A stretch of 64,000 nucleotides of DNA from contig JAFEEQ010000012.1 of assembly GCA_018241025.1 (NCBI GenBank), positions 140,152 to 204,151 on the forward strand. Direction: 5' to 3'. Shown here piece after piece: positions 16,639 to 31,148 of the stretch. The stretch comes from Pseudomonadota bacterium. Lineage in GTDB: Bacteria > Pseudomonadota > Alphaproteobacteria > Micropepsales > Micropepsaceae. Numbering within the stretch: position 1 is the first letter of the stretch; every line of letters begins with the position of its first letter. The translations under genes and the position numbers were made by a program. The notes beneath the pieces are model-generated. The model was not told the origin of the DNA. It saw only the letters and a program-made list of their open reading frames with translations, and did not search any database.

Positions 16639-16645
16639 ACTACGA
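16629..16645 (-). promoter_or_regulatory. AbiEi operator, proximal
   Basis: TCGTAG-CCATA-CTACGA is a perfect 6-base inverted repeat with a 5-base spacer. The antitoxin start codon lies inside the spacer and left arm (CAT at 16636-16638), so bound repressor would also cover the translation start region. Confidence 0.7.
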
Positions 16646-16692
16646 CTTTATACATGTTTTCAAAACGCGCAAGATTTCTTTTTATCGCTCCA

Positions 16693-16711
16693 ATCGTAGC
16701 CCTACTACGAT
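16693..16711 (-). promoter_or_regulatory. AbiEi operator, distal
   Basis: ATCGTAG-CCCTA-CTACGAT is a perfect 7-base inverted repeat with the same arms and nearly the same spacer as the proximal copy. The centres are 65 bases apart, so the promoter probably lies between them in the AT-rich stretch 16645-16692. Paired operators fit the cooperative binding described for AbiEi. Confidence 0.7.
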
Positions 16712-16877
16712 AAGTAAAACATTCACAAAGCGCATTCCAGAGTCTTCGGAGCCCCAGAAGTCCGGGCGAGAATGTAGTGGAAATCATAGGCACTTGGGAT
16801 CCGTCCGCCGCTTTCGAGTGGCCCCTTCTGGTATTCTCTGGCAACCCTTGTCATCCAGTAACTACTAGGCCCTGTCC

Positions 16878-17078
16878 ATGCCGGACGAAATCCTGACGCT
16901 CATAGAGGTAGCCCAATTGCTTAAGGTTGCCGAAAAGACAGTTTACACGATGGCGCAGCAAGGAGGTTTGCCGGCATTCAAGGTGCGCGGTCAGTGGCGA
17001 TTCAAGCGCAAAGACCTCGATCAATGGATTGAACAACAGAAGGCTGTGTCCGGCGGCCGGATCGCGAACGGGAAATAG
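16878..17078 (+). CDS. Small excisionase-like HTH protein leading the defence operon
   Basis: This 66-residue MerR/excisionase-type HTH protein (helix-turn-helix family 17 pattern) has LTLIEVAQLLKVAEKTVYTMAQQ, a wing with VRGQWRFKRKDLDQWI and a short basic tail. The stop is 2 bases before the helicase gene, so it is cotranscribed and may regulate the operon. A similar small HTH often opens DISARM-type operons. A candidate -10 (TATTCT near 16833) lies upstream, but no convincing -35 is seen. Confidence 0.85.
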   Translation: MPDEILTLIEVAQLLKVAEKTVYTMAQQGGLPAFKVRGQWRFKRKDLDQWIEQQKAVSGGRIANGK

Positions 17079-17080
17079 CT

Positions 17081-20658
<3,578 letters not shown>

Positions 20659-20662
<4 letters not shown>

Positions 20663-23600
20663 CGGCTAAGCCCCAGTACTTCGAGCCGATCCGCGACCAA
20701 GCGGCGAAGCGCTGGACGCAACTGGAGAGCGATCCAGAACTAGCGGGGCCGTGGCATCAGCTCTTCAAGCAGGTTCAAAGCCCTCGCCACATCCTGTCCG
20801 AGCTTCTTCAAAACGCCGATGACGCGGGAGCAACTGAGGCAGCGGTGGGCATCGATGACCATTGCTTCTATTTTATCCATAACGGCGAGGATTTTACCCA
20901 AGAACACTTCGCATCGCTCTGTCGGTTTGGTTATTCGAACAAGCGCGCGCTCCACACGATCGGATTCCGAGGCATAGGTTTCAAGAGTACTTTCAGCCTT
21001 GGTGGGCCGGTTGAACTCTACACCCCAACACTTTCGGTGGCGTTCGATCGGCAGCGCTTTACAGAGCCAAAGTGGATCGGGCCGCACATTCAGCCCGGCA
21101 CACAGACACAAATTCGAGTCCCCATCAGTGATTTGAACAGAGAACGCGAAGTCCAAAAGAACTTGGCCGAATGGCTTACTAGCCCCGTGTCGTTGCTTTT
21201 CTTTAAGCACATTCGTCGTTTACGCATCGGCGACAAGGAGATGTTTTGGGGAAGCCTCGGTCCGGGACCCGTTCCAGATACTGAGTGGATGGCGCTTCAC
21301 GACAATCCAGATCATTCGTTTCTAATCGCGCGCTCGCCCGCCGAACCCTTCCCGGAGGAAGCGCTGGAGGAAATACGTCAGGAGCGATTGCTCAGTGCCG
21401 ATCAAGACGTGGACTTTCCACCATGCAGGGTGGAAATCGTTCTGGGCGCGAAAGGCCGCCTTTACGTTGTTCTGCCGACCGGCGTTGAGACACCATTGCC
21501 GTTTGCTTGCAATGCGCCCTTCATCCAAGACCCCGCACGGCTAAAGATCAAAGACCCGGAGACTTCGCCAACCAATCGCTGGCTTCTTCAGCGGACGGGC
21601 GCGCTCGCTGCCTCGGTCATGCTGCAATGGCTTGAGGACAACACCGCAAGTCAAGTCGAAAAGGCACGGGCATACAACCTCTTTCCGGACGTTGACCGCG
21701 ACGACAACAGCTTGGAAGGCTCCTGCGCTGCGCTGGTCGAAACCGCTTTTGACGACGCTCTCGATGATCGACCTTTTCTGCTGACCGATGAAGGAGAGCT
21801 CAAGTTAGCCAAACAGAGCATCGTTGTTCCGTCCGAGCTATTGGATGTCTGGCCCGCGGCACAGGTGTCAACGCTACTGGATGAACAGGGCCGGCCGGCG
21901 TTATGTCGCCATATCGTTTCCGCTGACGTCGCCAGGCTGGTGCATTGGGGCGTCACAGAGCAGATCACCAAAGAGAGCTTAATCGTCGCCCTTCAATCGA
22001 AGCACCTGCCGCGTCCAAAAACATGGCGGCAATTGCTGAGACTGTGGGCCTTCATAGCTCCCGAAATTGTCGGCTACAATTATCATATCCGGAAGAAAGA
22101 CATTCGCTTCGTCCCTGTGCAGGGGAAAGACGTCCTGTACTCGGCAAACGAGGTCGTGCGTCTCGGTGAAAAGCGTCTCTTACAATCCGAAGCCGACTGG
22201 AACTTTCTCGCTGAACATCTACTGGTGCTGAATCAGAACTGGTCGCGATTCCTGACCGAACAACGACGTTTGACCGAGGAACGGAAAGATACGGACGCTT
22301 CCAAGGAAGTGGAAGCTGCATTCACAGTGTTGAAACAGATTGGGCTTGAGGAAACCAGTGATATTAACAAGGTGGTCGACCAGGTAGCTGCTGATTTTTT
22401 TGAAGGAGAAAAGCTACCACTCGCCGGTTGCGTTCAATTGGCACAGATAGCAGCGAAACTCGGAGCTACCGCTGGAGACACGATGCGGTTCGTAACGCAG
22501 GACTGTCATATCCGCGCCTCCAACACCGCCATTCTGTTCGATCAGCGCGGGTCTATAGCGGCACTATTTTCCGACTCTTGGTGTGCGTCCCACATTCTTC
22601 ATAGCGACTACACAAAGGCCTTTACATCATGCACTTCTGAGGATTGGCAACGCTGGGTGTCATCAGGTCGCGCGAGGCTATTGGGTTTTGCGCCGCTCGT
22701 CCAAAGACATCCGCGCATCTACGGGAAGAACAATCTCGAACGAGAGATGCGACGTCGCGGGGCGATAGAAAAGCCAACCTATCAGTATCGAACCGAGCAA
22801 TTCATATTGGAGGATTCGGATTTCGAGGAGGACCATTGGCGGCATTGGGCATCGCTTGCGCAAGAAGATCCAGATATTTGGGTCCGCGTTGTCGGGCATA
22901 TTCTCGCGCAGGGAGATACCTACTGGTCGAGAGCAAAAGGCGCTCGGGCGTTGCATGTCGCAACGAACGGCAGCACGCGCGCGATAACCAACGAGCCGCT
23001 GCTACCAAACTGGCTATTGAGATTGCGCGAGCTGGAGTGCTTGCCGGATACACGGGGCTTTCGTCACAAGCCTTCTGATCTACTGGTGAGAACGCCCGCA
23101 ACCGAATCCCTGATGGATGTGGAGCCGTTCGTGGACGGTTTATTGGACCGGGAGACGACTCGCCCGCTCATCCTGCTTTTGGGTGCCCGGAGCACACCAA
23201 CGGGACCGAGCCGCCTGCTTGACTGCCTTCGTGCGCTAGCTCGGTCAGAACGTCCTCCAACCCATGAAGTTGAGAAGTGGTACCGGCGTCTCGATCAAAT
23301 GATTGACAATTGCTCGACCGCCGACGTTGCCAACATCCGGAGGGCGTTTACCGAAGAGAAGATCATTCTAACCGAAGGCGGCGCATGGGTTCTCGCATCG
23401 GGCGTATTTCTCACACCCGACGAGGAGGACGTACCTGGCGCAGCACTTATCCGTAGCGCCATGCGCGACCTGATGCTCTGGCGTAAAATCGGAATCGCCG
23501 ATCATCCGACGGTTGAACTCGCTCTTGAATGGCTCAAGAAACTTCCATCTGGCGAGACCCTTTCAGAAGATGACGCAAGGCGAGTTCGCGCTTTGCTTCG

Positions 23601-24852
23601 CCGTCATCCGGCTCGCATATGGATTGAGTGCGGACACTGGTTGAACCTCGCACGGCAATGGGCGCCTATCGGTTCGTTGGAATACGCACTGACGATGCAG
23701 TCCCTGACGGAGTACAGCCATCTCCACGAATGGGTGAAACAGAAGACTGCTGATCTGCAGCGCTTAGGAGTCGAAACCATAGAGGCTGATCCATTCAACA
23801 GTTTGCCGCCGCTCGCGAGCAAAATTGAAGAACGGCTGCACAGTGGTCCGCTGTTTCGAGGGACGGCAACGCGCAAAGCATGGTTGACCCAATTTGGTAT
23901 GGATTTATGCCGCGTCGAATTGGGAGACGAAAGAGATACGCAACGCATCCGCAAATTGGCTTCAGTGCTGGCCGAGACGAAATGGCAGCCGATGCCAGGA
24001 TTGCAGGTCATCCCATATCTGGGCGGGACACCGGCGGGCACGCCTCGGAATGTCGATGTCGCGTGGTTCGAAACCACTCTTTATGTCGAGGAATTGTCCA
24101 AGGCTAAACTTGCGAAGTTAGTGCCCGACCGTCTGGGAAAGATCTTCGGCCGCTCCGATGTAACGGCCGCCTTGAACTACTGTTTTGGACGATCCTCTGA
24201 AGATGTTGCGGAGTACATGGAAGAAAATTTTGCGTTGGTGGCGGCGAAGTCAGAGCTACTTCCGCCAGAAAGCGACCATCCCGTCGAGACGGAAAATAAC
24301 GGCGCAAGCGAAAACGCCGAGAGCGGCGGTGAGGATGATGCGGTCGAGGTGTCAATCGAGACAGGCGACGGGCCCGAGCCGGCGGCCGAGGTCGAGGCAG
24401 AGACAGGAGTGGACGAGGACGACTTGGCCATGCCCATCGAACCTCCCAAGGTGCGGCCATCCCCTAAACCCGCCAAGCCCGGGATCATGGAAAGGTTCGC
24501 GCGTGCACACGGTTTCAAGAAGGACGGGGAGGACAGGTTTTATCACTCGGACGGGACATGGATTGCGAGGGCGAACGGCGATGTTTTTCCTTGGGAAAAA
24601 CGCTTGGCCACAGGAGATCTCGTTTGCCAATACTGGCCCAAGGACCATTGCTTAAACGAAGAGCCGCTTCAGCTCGGATCGGAGCTATGGGGCCTTATCG
24701 ACAAATTCCCCGAAGAATACGCGCTGATACTTGCCGACCACGACGGCAACGCGATCGAAGTGTCGGGTTCGAAGCTGAGTGACATGCTCAAGAACAAAGA
24801 ACTCGTTTTATTTCCAGCAACCTATCGTCTGGTCGTCAATCATGACCAATAG
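20659..24852 (+). CDS. Giant GHKL ATPase (sacsin-like)
   Basis: The protein has 1397 residues. The N-terminal 200 residues form an HSP90/sacsin-type ATPase: N box LSELLQNADDAGAT, a second box in IHNGEDFTQEH and the lid box IGFRGIGFKSTFS. The long middle has no motif I can name. An acidic, low-complexity linker (about 1205-1275) leads to a compact C-terminal domain of about 120 residues (HGFKKDGEDRFYHSDGTWI). The start overlaps the helicase gene by 4 bases and the end overlaps the methylase gene by 11, so this is an integral operon member. Sacsin-type ATPases occur in several defence islands; the substrate is unknown. It is probably ATP-dependent conformational machinery acting with the helicase and methylase. 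Confidence 0.82.
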
Positions 24853-27712
24853 CTCAAAGAAAAAACTCATTGAAGTGGCATTGCCGCTTCCCGAGATAAA
24901 TGACGCCTCCGCATACGACAAGATGCCGGGAATAGGGCCGCACCCTAAGGGCATTCACCATTGGTGGGCTCGCTTGCCGCTGCCAACCGCGCGAGCCATT
25001 CTTTTCGCATCTATTGTGGACGACCCGGAAGGGCATCCAGAAAAATGGCCCTCAGAAGAAGCTCAGAACACCGAACGCGAACGACTTTTCGATATTTTGC
25101 GTCGCATGATGGCCAAGAAGCTTCATGCAGCGCCGGCCGTGTATGCGGAAGCCCTGGAGGAAATGCTGAACCATTGCGGCGGAGAATTGCCCGCTGTTTT
25201 TGATCCTTTCGCCGGAGGTGGCTCGATCCCCTTGGAAGCTAGTCGGCTGGGCTTTTCCGCTCATGCGGGCGATCTAAACCCGGTGGCCGTTCTGCTCAAC
25301 AAGTGCAACTTGGAAATCGTGCCCCGATGGATCAAATGCCCACCCGTAAATCCGCGAGATCGGCGCCAAATTGGAGGCGCACATTCCTGGAGAGGCAGCG
25401 ATGGACTAGCGGCAGATGTGCGATACTACGCAGAACTGATCTCCGAACGTGTCACAAAATCTGTCTCTCATGCCTATCCAAAAGTACAATTGCCATCTTC
25501 TTTCGGCAAAGGGACAGCGGAAATCATTGCATGGATATGGACAAGGACAGTTGCCAGCCCCAATCCAGCCGCGCAAGGCAAGCACGTACCCATAGCGTCA
25601 TCATACATTCTGTCGTCCAAGGGCGAGAAGGCTACTTGGGTTGATCCGGTTCGTGACGCCGACGCGGAAAATGGCTGGCGCTTCGATCTGCACTCTGGCG
25701 CTATCACCAAACAGCAGCTTGCTCGCGCACGCTTGGGTGCCAAGGCAGGGAAAGGCCAAGATTTCCTTTGCGTCTTAACCGGTACGCCGATTCAGCGGAG
25801 TTACGTTCAAGCAGAGGGTAAAGCGGGGCGACTGGGCACACGATTGCTTGCAATTATCGCAGATGGCGTATCAGGGCGAATCTACTTGCCTGCGGACCAT
25901 GAACATGCGGACGTCGTCGCCACCCTTAGACATGACGCGTCTATTGCAGACGCTCGGGCCACATTGTTAGCAGGGCCGTTGCCGACTCGAGCCGAGATCA
26001 CCGGCGGAGTGTGTACAGCCTACGGCCTCTCGACGTGGGGACATCTCTACACGGACCGGCAACTGCTTGCTCTATTAGCTCTTAGCGACGCCATCCAAGA
26101 GATTGGAACTGAAATTGTCAGCGACGCGAAACACTCCGGCATGGGGGAGACCGACGCAAAGGAATACGGCAGTGCGATATCGACTTTCTTGGCCCTCGCC
26201 GCGGATCGATGCGCTGACTTCAATAACTCGCTCTGCCGTTGGAGTTCATCGAATCAAAAAGTGATGAACCTCTTCGCCAAACAAGCGTTGCCAATGGTTT
26301 TCGATTTTGCTGAAGCCAATCTTCTCGGAAGTTCTGTGGGCTCTTGGCAAACATGCAGCCGATATGTCGCTGAATGTATCGAAGTAGTTGGAGCGGGAGT
26401 TATTCACCCCGGTGACGCCCGTCAGCTGGACGCGGCGACTGAACAGAACGGCATTGATAATATTCTGGTCTCAACAGACCCACCATATTACAACAATATC
26501 AGCTATGCAGTCTTATCAGATTTTTTCTATGTCTGGCTTCGTCGCTCAATTGGAAAACTGCACCCCGGAATATTTGATACGGTTCTCGTGCCAAAAATTC
26601 CGGAACTGATTGCGGCGGCGAACAGGTTTGACGGCGATGCTATTAGGGCTAAGCAACATTTTGAGCACGGGTTTCGTGAGGCATTTGAGACACTTCAAAA
26701 GAAGATGGATCATCGGTTTCCCCTCACGGTTTACTACGCCTATAAGCAAGAAGATGAAGAAGGGGCGGATGAGCCGCGCGCCGAGGGGGAGGCAGTAGAC
26801 CTCACCACAGGGTGGGAAACTCTACTGGAGGCCTTGGTCTCCAGTGGATTTCAAATTACCGCAACCTGGCCAGTCCGTGCTTCGCAGAAGTGGCGCATGG
26901 TATCGATGGGCACTAACGCGCTTGCATCTTACATTGTACTTGCTTGCCGCGCTCGCCCTGCCGATGCGCCGAGGATATCCAGCAACGATTTCCGCAGGGA
27001 ATTGAAGCATGTTCTTCCAAGTGCGTTTCGCCGCCTTCAACAAGGAAACATCGCGCCCGTGGACTTTGCCCAGGCAGCTCTTGGTCCAGGCATGGCCGTG
27101 TACTCAAAATACAACGGCATTATCGAAAGCTCGGGAAGATACCTATCGATTAGATCGGCGATCAACATCATCAATCAAACTCTCACAGAAGTTCTAAGCG
27201 AAGCGGAAGACGAATTTGATAGTGACACGCGGTGGGCGATCGCGTGGTTTGAGCAATACGGATTCTCGGAAGGAGCTTTCGGCGACGCGGAAATTCTGAG
27301 CAAAGCCAAGGTCACTTCTGTCACCGGACTCCAACGCGCAGGAGTTGTAGCCCCCAAAGGATCGAAAGGCGGAACAGTGCGTCTTCTTCGGCCCGATGAA
27401 CTGCCGTTAGATTGGGATCCAGCGGAAGATCGGCGTTTGACAGTTTGGGAGATGACGCACCACTTGTTGCGTCTATATCACTATCAATCGGCCGGCGATG
27501 CGGCGACTTCCGCACTTCTAAGAAAGTTAGGGCCCAAAGGAGGGGTTGCTCGGGACCTCGCATATCGACTGTTCAAGATTTGCGAAAAGAAGAAGCTGGC
27601 GCAAGAAGCGCTCGGATATAACGCTCTTGTCTTGGGATGGCCCGAAATTGCTCGTTTGGCACGCGAGACACCGCCCGTTGCGGATGCGGCTCAACCACAA
27701 TTGCTCGTATGA
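24842..27712 (+). CDS. DUF1156 adenine-type DNA methyltransferase
   Basis: This 956-residue protein of the COG1743/DUF1156 family starts with the characteristic LIEVALPLPEIN and HHWWARLPLPTARA. SAM-binding motif I is VFDPFAGGGSIPLEA, followed by GDLNPVAVLLNK. The catalytic motif IV is TDPPYYNNISY, i.e. DPPY, an amino-methyltransferase signature. The remaining length includes a long insertion between motifs. ATG 24842 overlaps the ATPase gene by 11 bases. It probably marks host DNA for the operon; the target sequence cannot be inferred. Confidence 0.9.
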   Translation: MTNSSKKKLIEVALPLPEINDASAYDKMPGIGPHPKGIHHWWARLPLPTARAILFASIVDDPEGHPEKWPSEEAQNTERERLFDILRRMMAKKLHAAPAVYAEALEEMLNHCGGELPAVFDPFAGGGSIPLEASRLGFSAHAGDLNPVAVLLNKCNLEIVPRWIKCPPVNPRDRRQIGGAHSWRGSDGLAADVRYYAELISERVTKSVSHAYPKVQLPSSFGKGTAEIIAWIWTRTVASPNPAAQGKHVPIASSYILSSKGEKATWVDPVRDADAENGWRFDLHSGAITKQQLARARLGAKAGKGQDFLCVLTGTPIQRSYVQAEGKAGRLGTRLLAIIADGVSGRIYLPADHEHADVVATLRHDASIADARATLLAGPLPTRAEITGGVCTAYGLSTWGHLYTDRQLLALLALSDAIQEIGTEIVSDAKHSGMGETDAKEYGSAISTFLALAADRCADFNNSLCRWSSSNQKVMNLFAKQALPMVFDFAEANLLGSSVGSWQTCSRYVAECIEVVGAGVIHPGDARQLDAATEQNGIDNILVSTDPPYYNNISYAVLSDFFYVWLRRSIGKLHPGIFDTVLVPKIPELIAAANRFDGDAIRAKQHFEHGFREAFETLQKKMDHRFPLTVYYAYKQEDEEGADEPRAEGEAVDLTTGWETLLEALVSSGFQITATWPVRASQKWRMVSMGTNALASYIVLACRARPADAPRISSNDFRRELKHVLPSAFRRLQQGNIAPVDFAQAALGPGMAVYSKYNGIIESSGRYLSIRSAINIINQTLTEVLSEAEDEFDSDTRWAIAWFEQYGFSEGAFGDAEILSKAKVTSVTGLQRAGVVAPKGSKGGTVRLLRPDELPLDWDPAEDRRLTVWEMTHHLLRLYHYQSAGDAATSALLRKLGPKGGVARDLAYRLFKICEKKKLAQEALGYNALVLGWPEIARLARETPPVADAAQPQLLV

Positions 27713-27720
27713 GGTAGGTT

Positions 27721-30700
27721 ATGGCCGTCACCAATCACGAACGGGTGGGTAAGGCCTTGGAACTCCTCAAGGCCGGTCTGGGGCCATTCGTCGAGCGCGA
27801 ATTCAAAAGTGCTTTCAAGGAGCGTGGAGCATCCGAAGCGGCCCGTTTTATGGGGGAGGACCGGCTAAATTCAAAGCGGCCCGTGACCGACTGGGATGTC
27901 GCCGCGCTGCTGCGCCTCATGTGGGAATCCTGGAATGAAGTGTTCCGCAAAACGCTGGGGCCGGCGGAACGTAGTTTGGTCGGCGAACTGCGAGACCACC
28001 GCAATCGGTGGGCACACCAGCAACCGTTCTCCGGCGACGACACCTATCGCGCGCTGGACTCTTCGCACCGGCTCTTGCTGGCGATTTCATCGCCACAGGC
28101 TAGCGAGCTGGAGAAGATGAAGAATGAGCTTCTTCGTCTGCGCTTCGACGAACAGGTACGCACCGAGAAGCGCAAGGCTGGTGGGTCGCTTATCGAAGGG
28201 CCCACAAACGGTTCAATCAAGCCCTGGCGGGAAGTCGTCACTCCCCATAAGGACGTCGCGAGCGGACGCTATCAACAAGCGGAGTTCGCCGCCGATCTGT
28301 GGCAGGTCCATATCGGCGAAGGAACAGACGAATATCGTAATCCCGGCGAGTTCTTCCGGCGGACTTATCTTACCGAAAGCCTCAAGCGGATGCTGGTTGG
28401 CGCCGTGGAGCGCCTCGGCGGCACGGGCGGCGATCCGGTCGTGCAGCTTCAGACGAACTTCGGCGGCGGCAAAACCCACTCGATGTTGGCGCTCTACCAC
28501 CTTTTTTCCGGGGTAGCGCCGAGTGAACTGGTTGGCGTCGATTCCGTCATGAAAGAAGCAAAGGCGACCAAACTCGCCGCTGCCCGCCGCGTCGTCCTTG
28601 TTGGCAACAAAATTTCTCCCGGCAATCCGTCAACCAAGGCCGACGGTACCGTGGTCCGGACCTTGTGGGGAGAACTCGCATGGCAACTGGGCTTTGCAGC
28701 AGGTGGAATCAAAGAAGCAAAGAAAGCGTTTTCCCAACTCGCGGCCGATGATGAAAAGGCGACAAGCCCGGGCGACAAGCTCCGCGAACTGATGAATACC
28801 TATGGGCCATGCCTCATTCTCATTGATGAGTGGGTTGCCTACGCGCGCCAGCTTCACGATGCGGCCGATCTTCCCGCCGGCAGCTTCGAAACGCAGTTTA
28901 CCTTCGCCCAAGCCCTCACCGAATCCGCAAAGCTCGCCAAGAACACATTGCTCGTTATCAGCCTTCCGGCGTCTGACACGACCGGTTCACCCCACACGCA
29001 AACCGACGACGTTGAAGTCGGCGGCATCCGTGGCCGCGAAGCCTTGGATCGCCTGCGCAACGTCATTGGCCGCATTGACTCGTCATGGCGTCCAGCAAGT
29101 GCGGAGGAAGGCTTTGAGATTGTGCGGCGGCGGCTCTTCGAACCGATGACGGACCCACAACAATTTAAGGACCGAGATGTCGTGGCAAGGGCATTCGCCG
29201 ATCTTTATCGTGCCCAGCATCAAGAGTTTCCGCCGGAATGCCGCGACTCCGAATACGAAAAGCGGCTCCAGGCCGCTTACCCTATCCATCCAGAGATTTT
29301 TGACCGGCTTTACGGGGACTGGTCAACGCTGGCCAAATTTCAACGAACACGCGGCGTGTTGCGGTTGATGGCGGCGGTGATTCATGCGCTTTGGGAACAA
29401 GGAGATCGCACCCCCCTCATTCTTCCTTCCACGATCCCGATCGAAAATCCACGCGTGCAGTTTGAGCTAACGCGCTATCTGTCTGACAACTGGGTACCCG
29501 TCATTGAAAAAGATGTAGACGGCCCCAATTCACTTCCGCTGCGAATTGACGGCGAAGTGCCGAACCTGGGCAAGCTCCATGCTTGCCGCCGCGTCGCGCG
29601 CACTATCTATCTAGGTTCAGCTCCCACCGCGTCCGCAGCTCACCGCGGTATCGAGGATCGCCGTGTCAAAGTTGGCTGCGTCATGCCGGGTGAGTCTCCG
29701 GCGGTGTTCGGAGATGCACTGCGCCGCCTCACGGGTGCTGCAACATATCTTTATCACGATGGCGCTCGCTACTGGTACGCAACGCAACCCACCGTCACTA
29801 AACTCGCGGACGACCGTGCCGAGCAGCTAAAGCGCGACCCCGACAAAGTTGCCCATGAATTGGAACAACGCTTACGGACTGACTTGCGCGATCATGGCGG
29901 GTTCAACCGAGTGCATGTGCTGCCACGCGTGGGCGGCGATGTTCCCGATGATCTCGATGCACGCCTGATAGTCCTTGGGCCAGAGCACGCTTATAGCAAG
30001 GAGCCGGATAGCGCGGCGGAAGTTGCGGCGAAGGCCATACTGGAATCCCGCGGAACAGCGCCACGCATGTTCCGCAACTCGCTGGTGTTTTTGGCGGCAG
30101 ATAAGGTACGCCTGCAAGACCTGGATGAAGCCCTGCGAAAATATATCGCTTGGGCTTCCATTCTTGACGAAGCAGAAACGCTCAATCTAGATCCATCCCA
30201 GGCCAAGCAAGCGGAAAATCAAAAACAAGGTGCCGTCGGTGCTGTCGCCGCGCGGCTGCCCGAGACCTATCAGTGGCTGCTAGTCCCCGAGCAAAAAAAC
30301 GCACAAGCCAAAATCGAATGGCATTCGATCAGACTGTCTGGAACAGAAGCACTTGCCGCACGCGCTACCAAGAAGCTCAAGAGCGATGAACTACTAATTG
30401 GGAGCCTAGCGGCATCTCGCCTCCGTATGGAGTTGGATCGAGTCCCTCTCTGGCGCGGAAATGACGTGCCCGTGCGCCAGATAATCGAGGATTTCGCGCG
30501 CTATCTCTACCTCCCCAGAATCAAAGATTCGAATATTCTCATGGAGGCTATGCGCGAAGGCTTCGAGAGTCTGACTTGGCAAAAGGACTCCTTCGCCTAT
30601 GCAGATAGCTTCGACGACAAGGAAGGTCGTTATCGGGGATTGCGCTGCGGTCAGGTCGTCAACATTTCCGCATCCGATCCTATTGGTTTATTGGTCAAGC

Positions 30701-31077
30701 CGGACGTTGCGAGCGCCCAGAGAGAAGCGGAGGACGCAGCGACAACCGTCGAACATGCTGCAAAAGCTGCGACCGGATATGGCAGTTCGACCGTCGCTCC
30801 CACTGGCGACCCCGTCGGTGTCGGGCATGGAAAAGGCACGGTGCCAACGCGCTTTTATGGCAGCGTAGAGCTGGACTCGACACGCGTAGGAAGAGATGCG
30901 GGACGAATTGCAGACGAAGTCGTCGCGCACCTTGCCGGCCTTGTTGGTTCCACCGTCAAAGTGACACTGGAGATCGACGCGCGAGCCCCGAGCGGGGTAC
31001 CTGAAAATGTCGTCCGGACTGTCACGGAGAACAGCCGAACGCTGAAGTTCAACACGCAAGGCTTCGAGGAAGAATGA
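27721..31077 (+). CDS. DUF499 P-loop ATPase with N-terminal HEPN/Swt1-like domain
   Basis: The protein has 1118 residues. The first about 130 residues resemble a Swt1-type HEPN domain, with RNRWAH at 94-99 matching the R-x4-H ribonuclease motif. From about 190 comes the DUF499/COG1483 ATPase: Walker A NFGGGKTHSM, Walker B-like CLILIDEWVAYAR and the sensor segment LLVISLPASD. The C-terminal half is long and helical. DUF499 genes commonly follow DUF1156 methylases in bacterial and archaeal defence islands. It lies 8 bases after the methylase gene and is the last full gene of the operon. The ATPase may gate an RNase or nuclease response. Confidence 0.87.
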   Translation: MAVTNHERVGKALELLKAGLGPFVEREFKSAFKERGASEAARFMGEDRLNSKRPVTDWDVAALLRLMWESWNEVFRKTLGPAERSLVGELRDHRNRWAHQQPFSGDDTYRALDSSHRLLLAISSPQASELEKMKNELLRLRFDEQVRTEKRKAGGSLIEGPTNGSIKPWREVVTPHKDVASGRYQQAEFAADLWQVHIGEGTDEYRNPGEFFRRTYLTESLKRMLVGAVERLGGTGGDPVVQLQTNFGGGKTHSMLALYHLFSGVAPSELVGVDSVMKEAKATKLAAARRVVLVGNKISPGNPSTKADGTVVRTLWGELAWQLGFAAGGIKEAKKAFSQLAADDEKATSPGDKLRELMNTYGPCLILIDEWVAYARQLHDAADLPAGSFETQFTFAQALTESAKLAKNTLLVISLPASDTTGSPHTQTDDVEVGGIRGREALDRLRNVIGRIDSSWRPASAEEGFEIVRRRLFEPMTDPQQFKDRDVVARAFADLYRAQHQEFPPECRDSEYEKRLQAAYPIHPEIFDRLYGDWSTLAKFQRTRGVLRLMAAVIHALWEQGDRTPLILPSTIPIENPRVQFELTRYLSDNWVPVIEKDVDGPNSLPLRIDGEVPNLGKLHACRRVARTIYLGSAPTASAAHRGIEDRRVKVGCVMPGESPAVFGDALRRLTGAATYLYHDGARYWYATQPTVTKLADDRAEQLKRDPDKVAHELEQRLRTDLRDHGGFNRVHVLPRVGGDVPDDLDARLIVLGPEHAYSKEPDSAAEVAAKAILESRGTAPRMFRNSLVFLAADKVRLQDLDEALRKYIAWASILDEAETLNLDPSQAKQAENQKQGAVGAVAARLPETYQWLLVPEQKNAQAKIEWHSIRLSGTEALAARATKKLKSDELLIGSLAASRLRMELDRVPLWRGNDVPVRQIIEDFARYLYLPRIKDSNILMEAMREGFESLTWQKDSFAYADSFDDKEGRYRGLRCGQVVNISASDPIGLLVKPDVASAQREAEDAATTVEHAAKAATGYGSSTVAPTGDPVGVGHGKGTVPTRFYGSVELDSTRVGRDAGRIADEVVAHLAGLVGSTVKVTLEIDARAPSGVPENVVRTVTENSRTLKFNTQGFEEE

Positions 31078-31148
31078 CTGGCGTATACGCCCTCGATTTC
31101 GACCGTGGACAGCGCGACGGGTGCTATTTGGTCGGCTCCAAAAACTGA
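31074..31148 (+). pseudogene. 24-codon remnant after the DUF499 gene
   Basis: An ATG overlaps the DUF499 stop (ATGA), the arrangement expected for another coupled gene, but the frame (MTGVYALDFDRGQRDG...) ends after 24 codons. Its 3' end overlaps the 3' end of a leftward HTH gene. It may be the cut start of a further operon gene whose remainder was lost when the ICE backbone was joined here. It is too short to identify. Confidence 0.35.
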
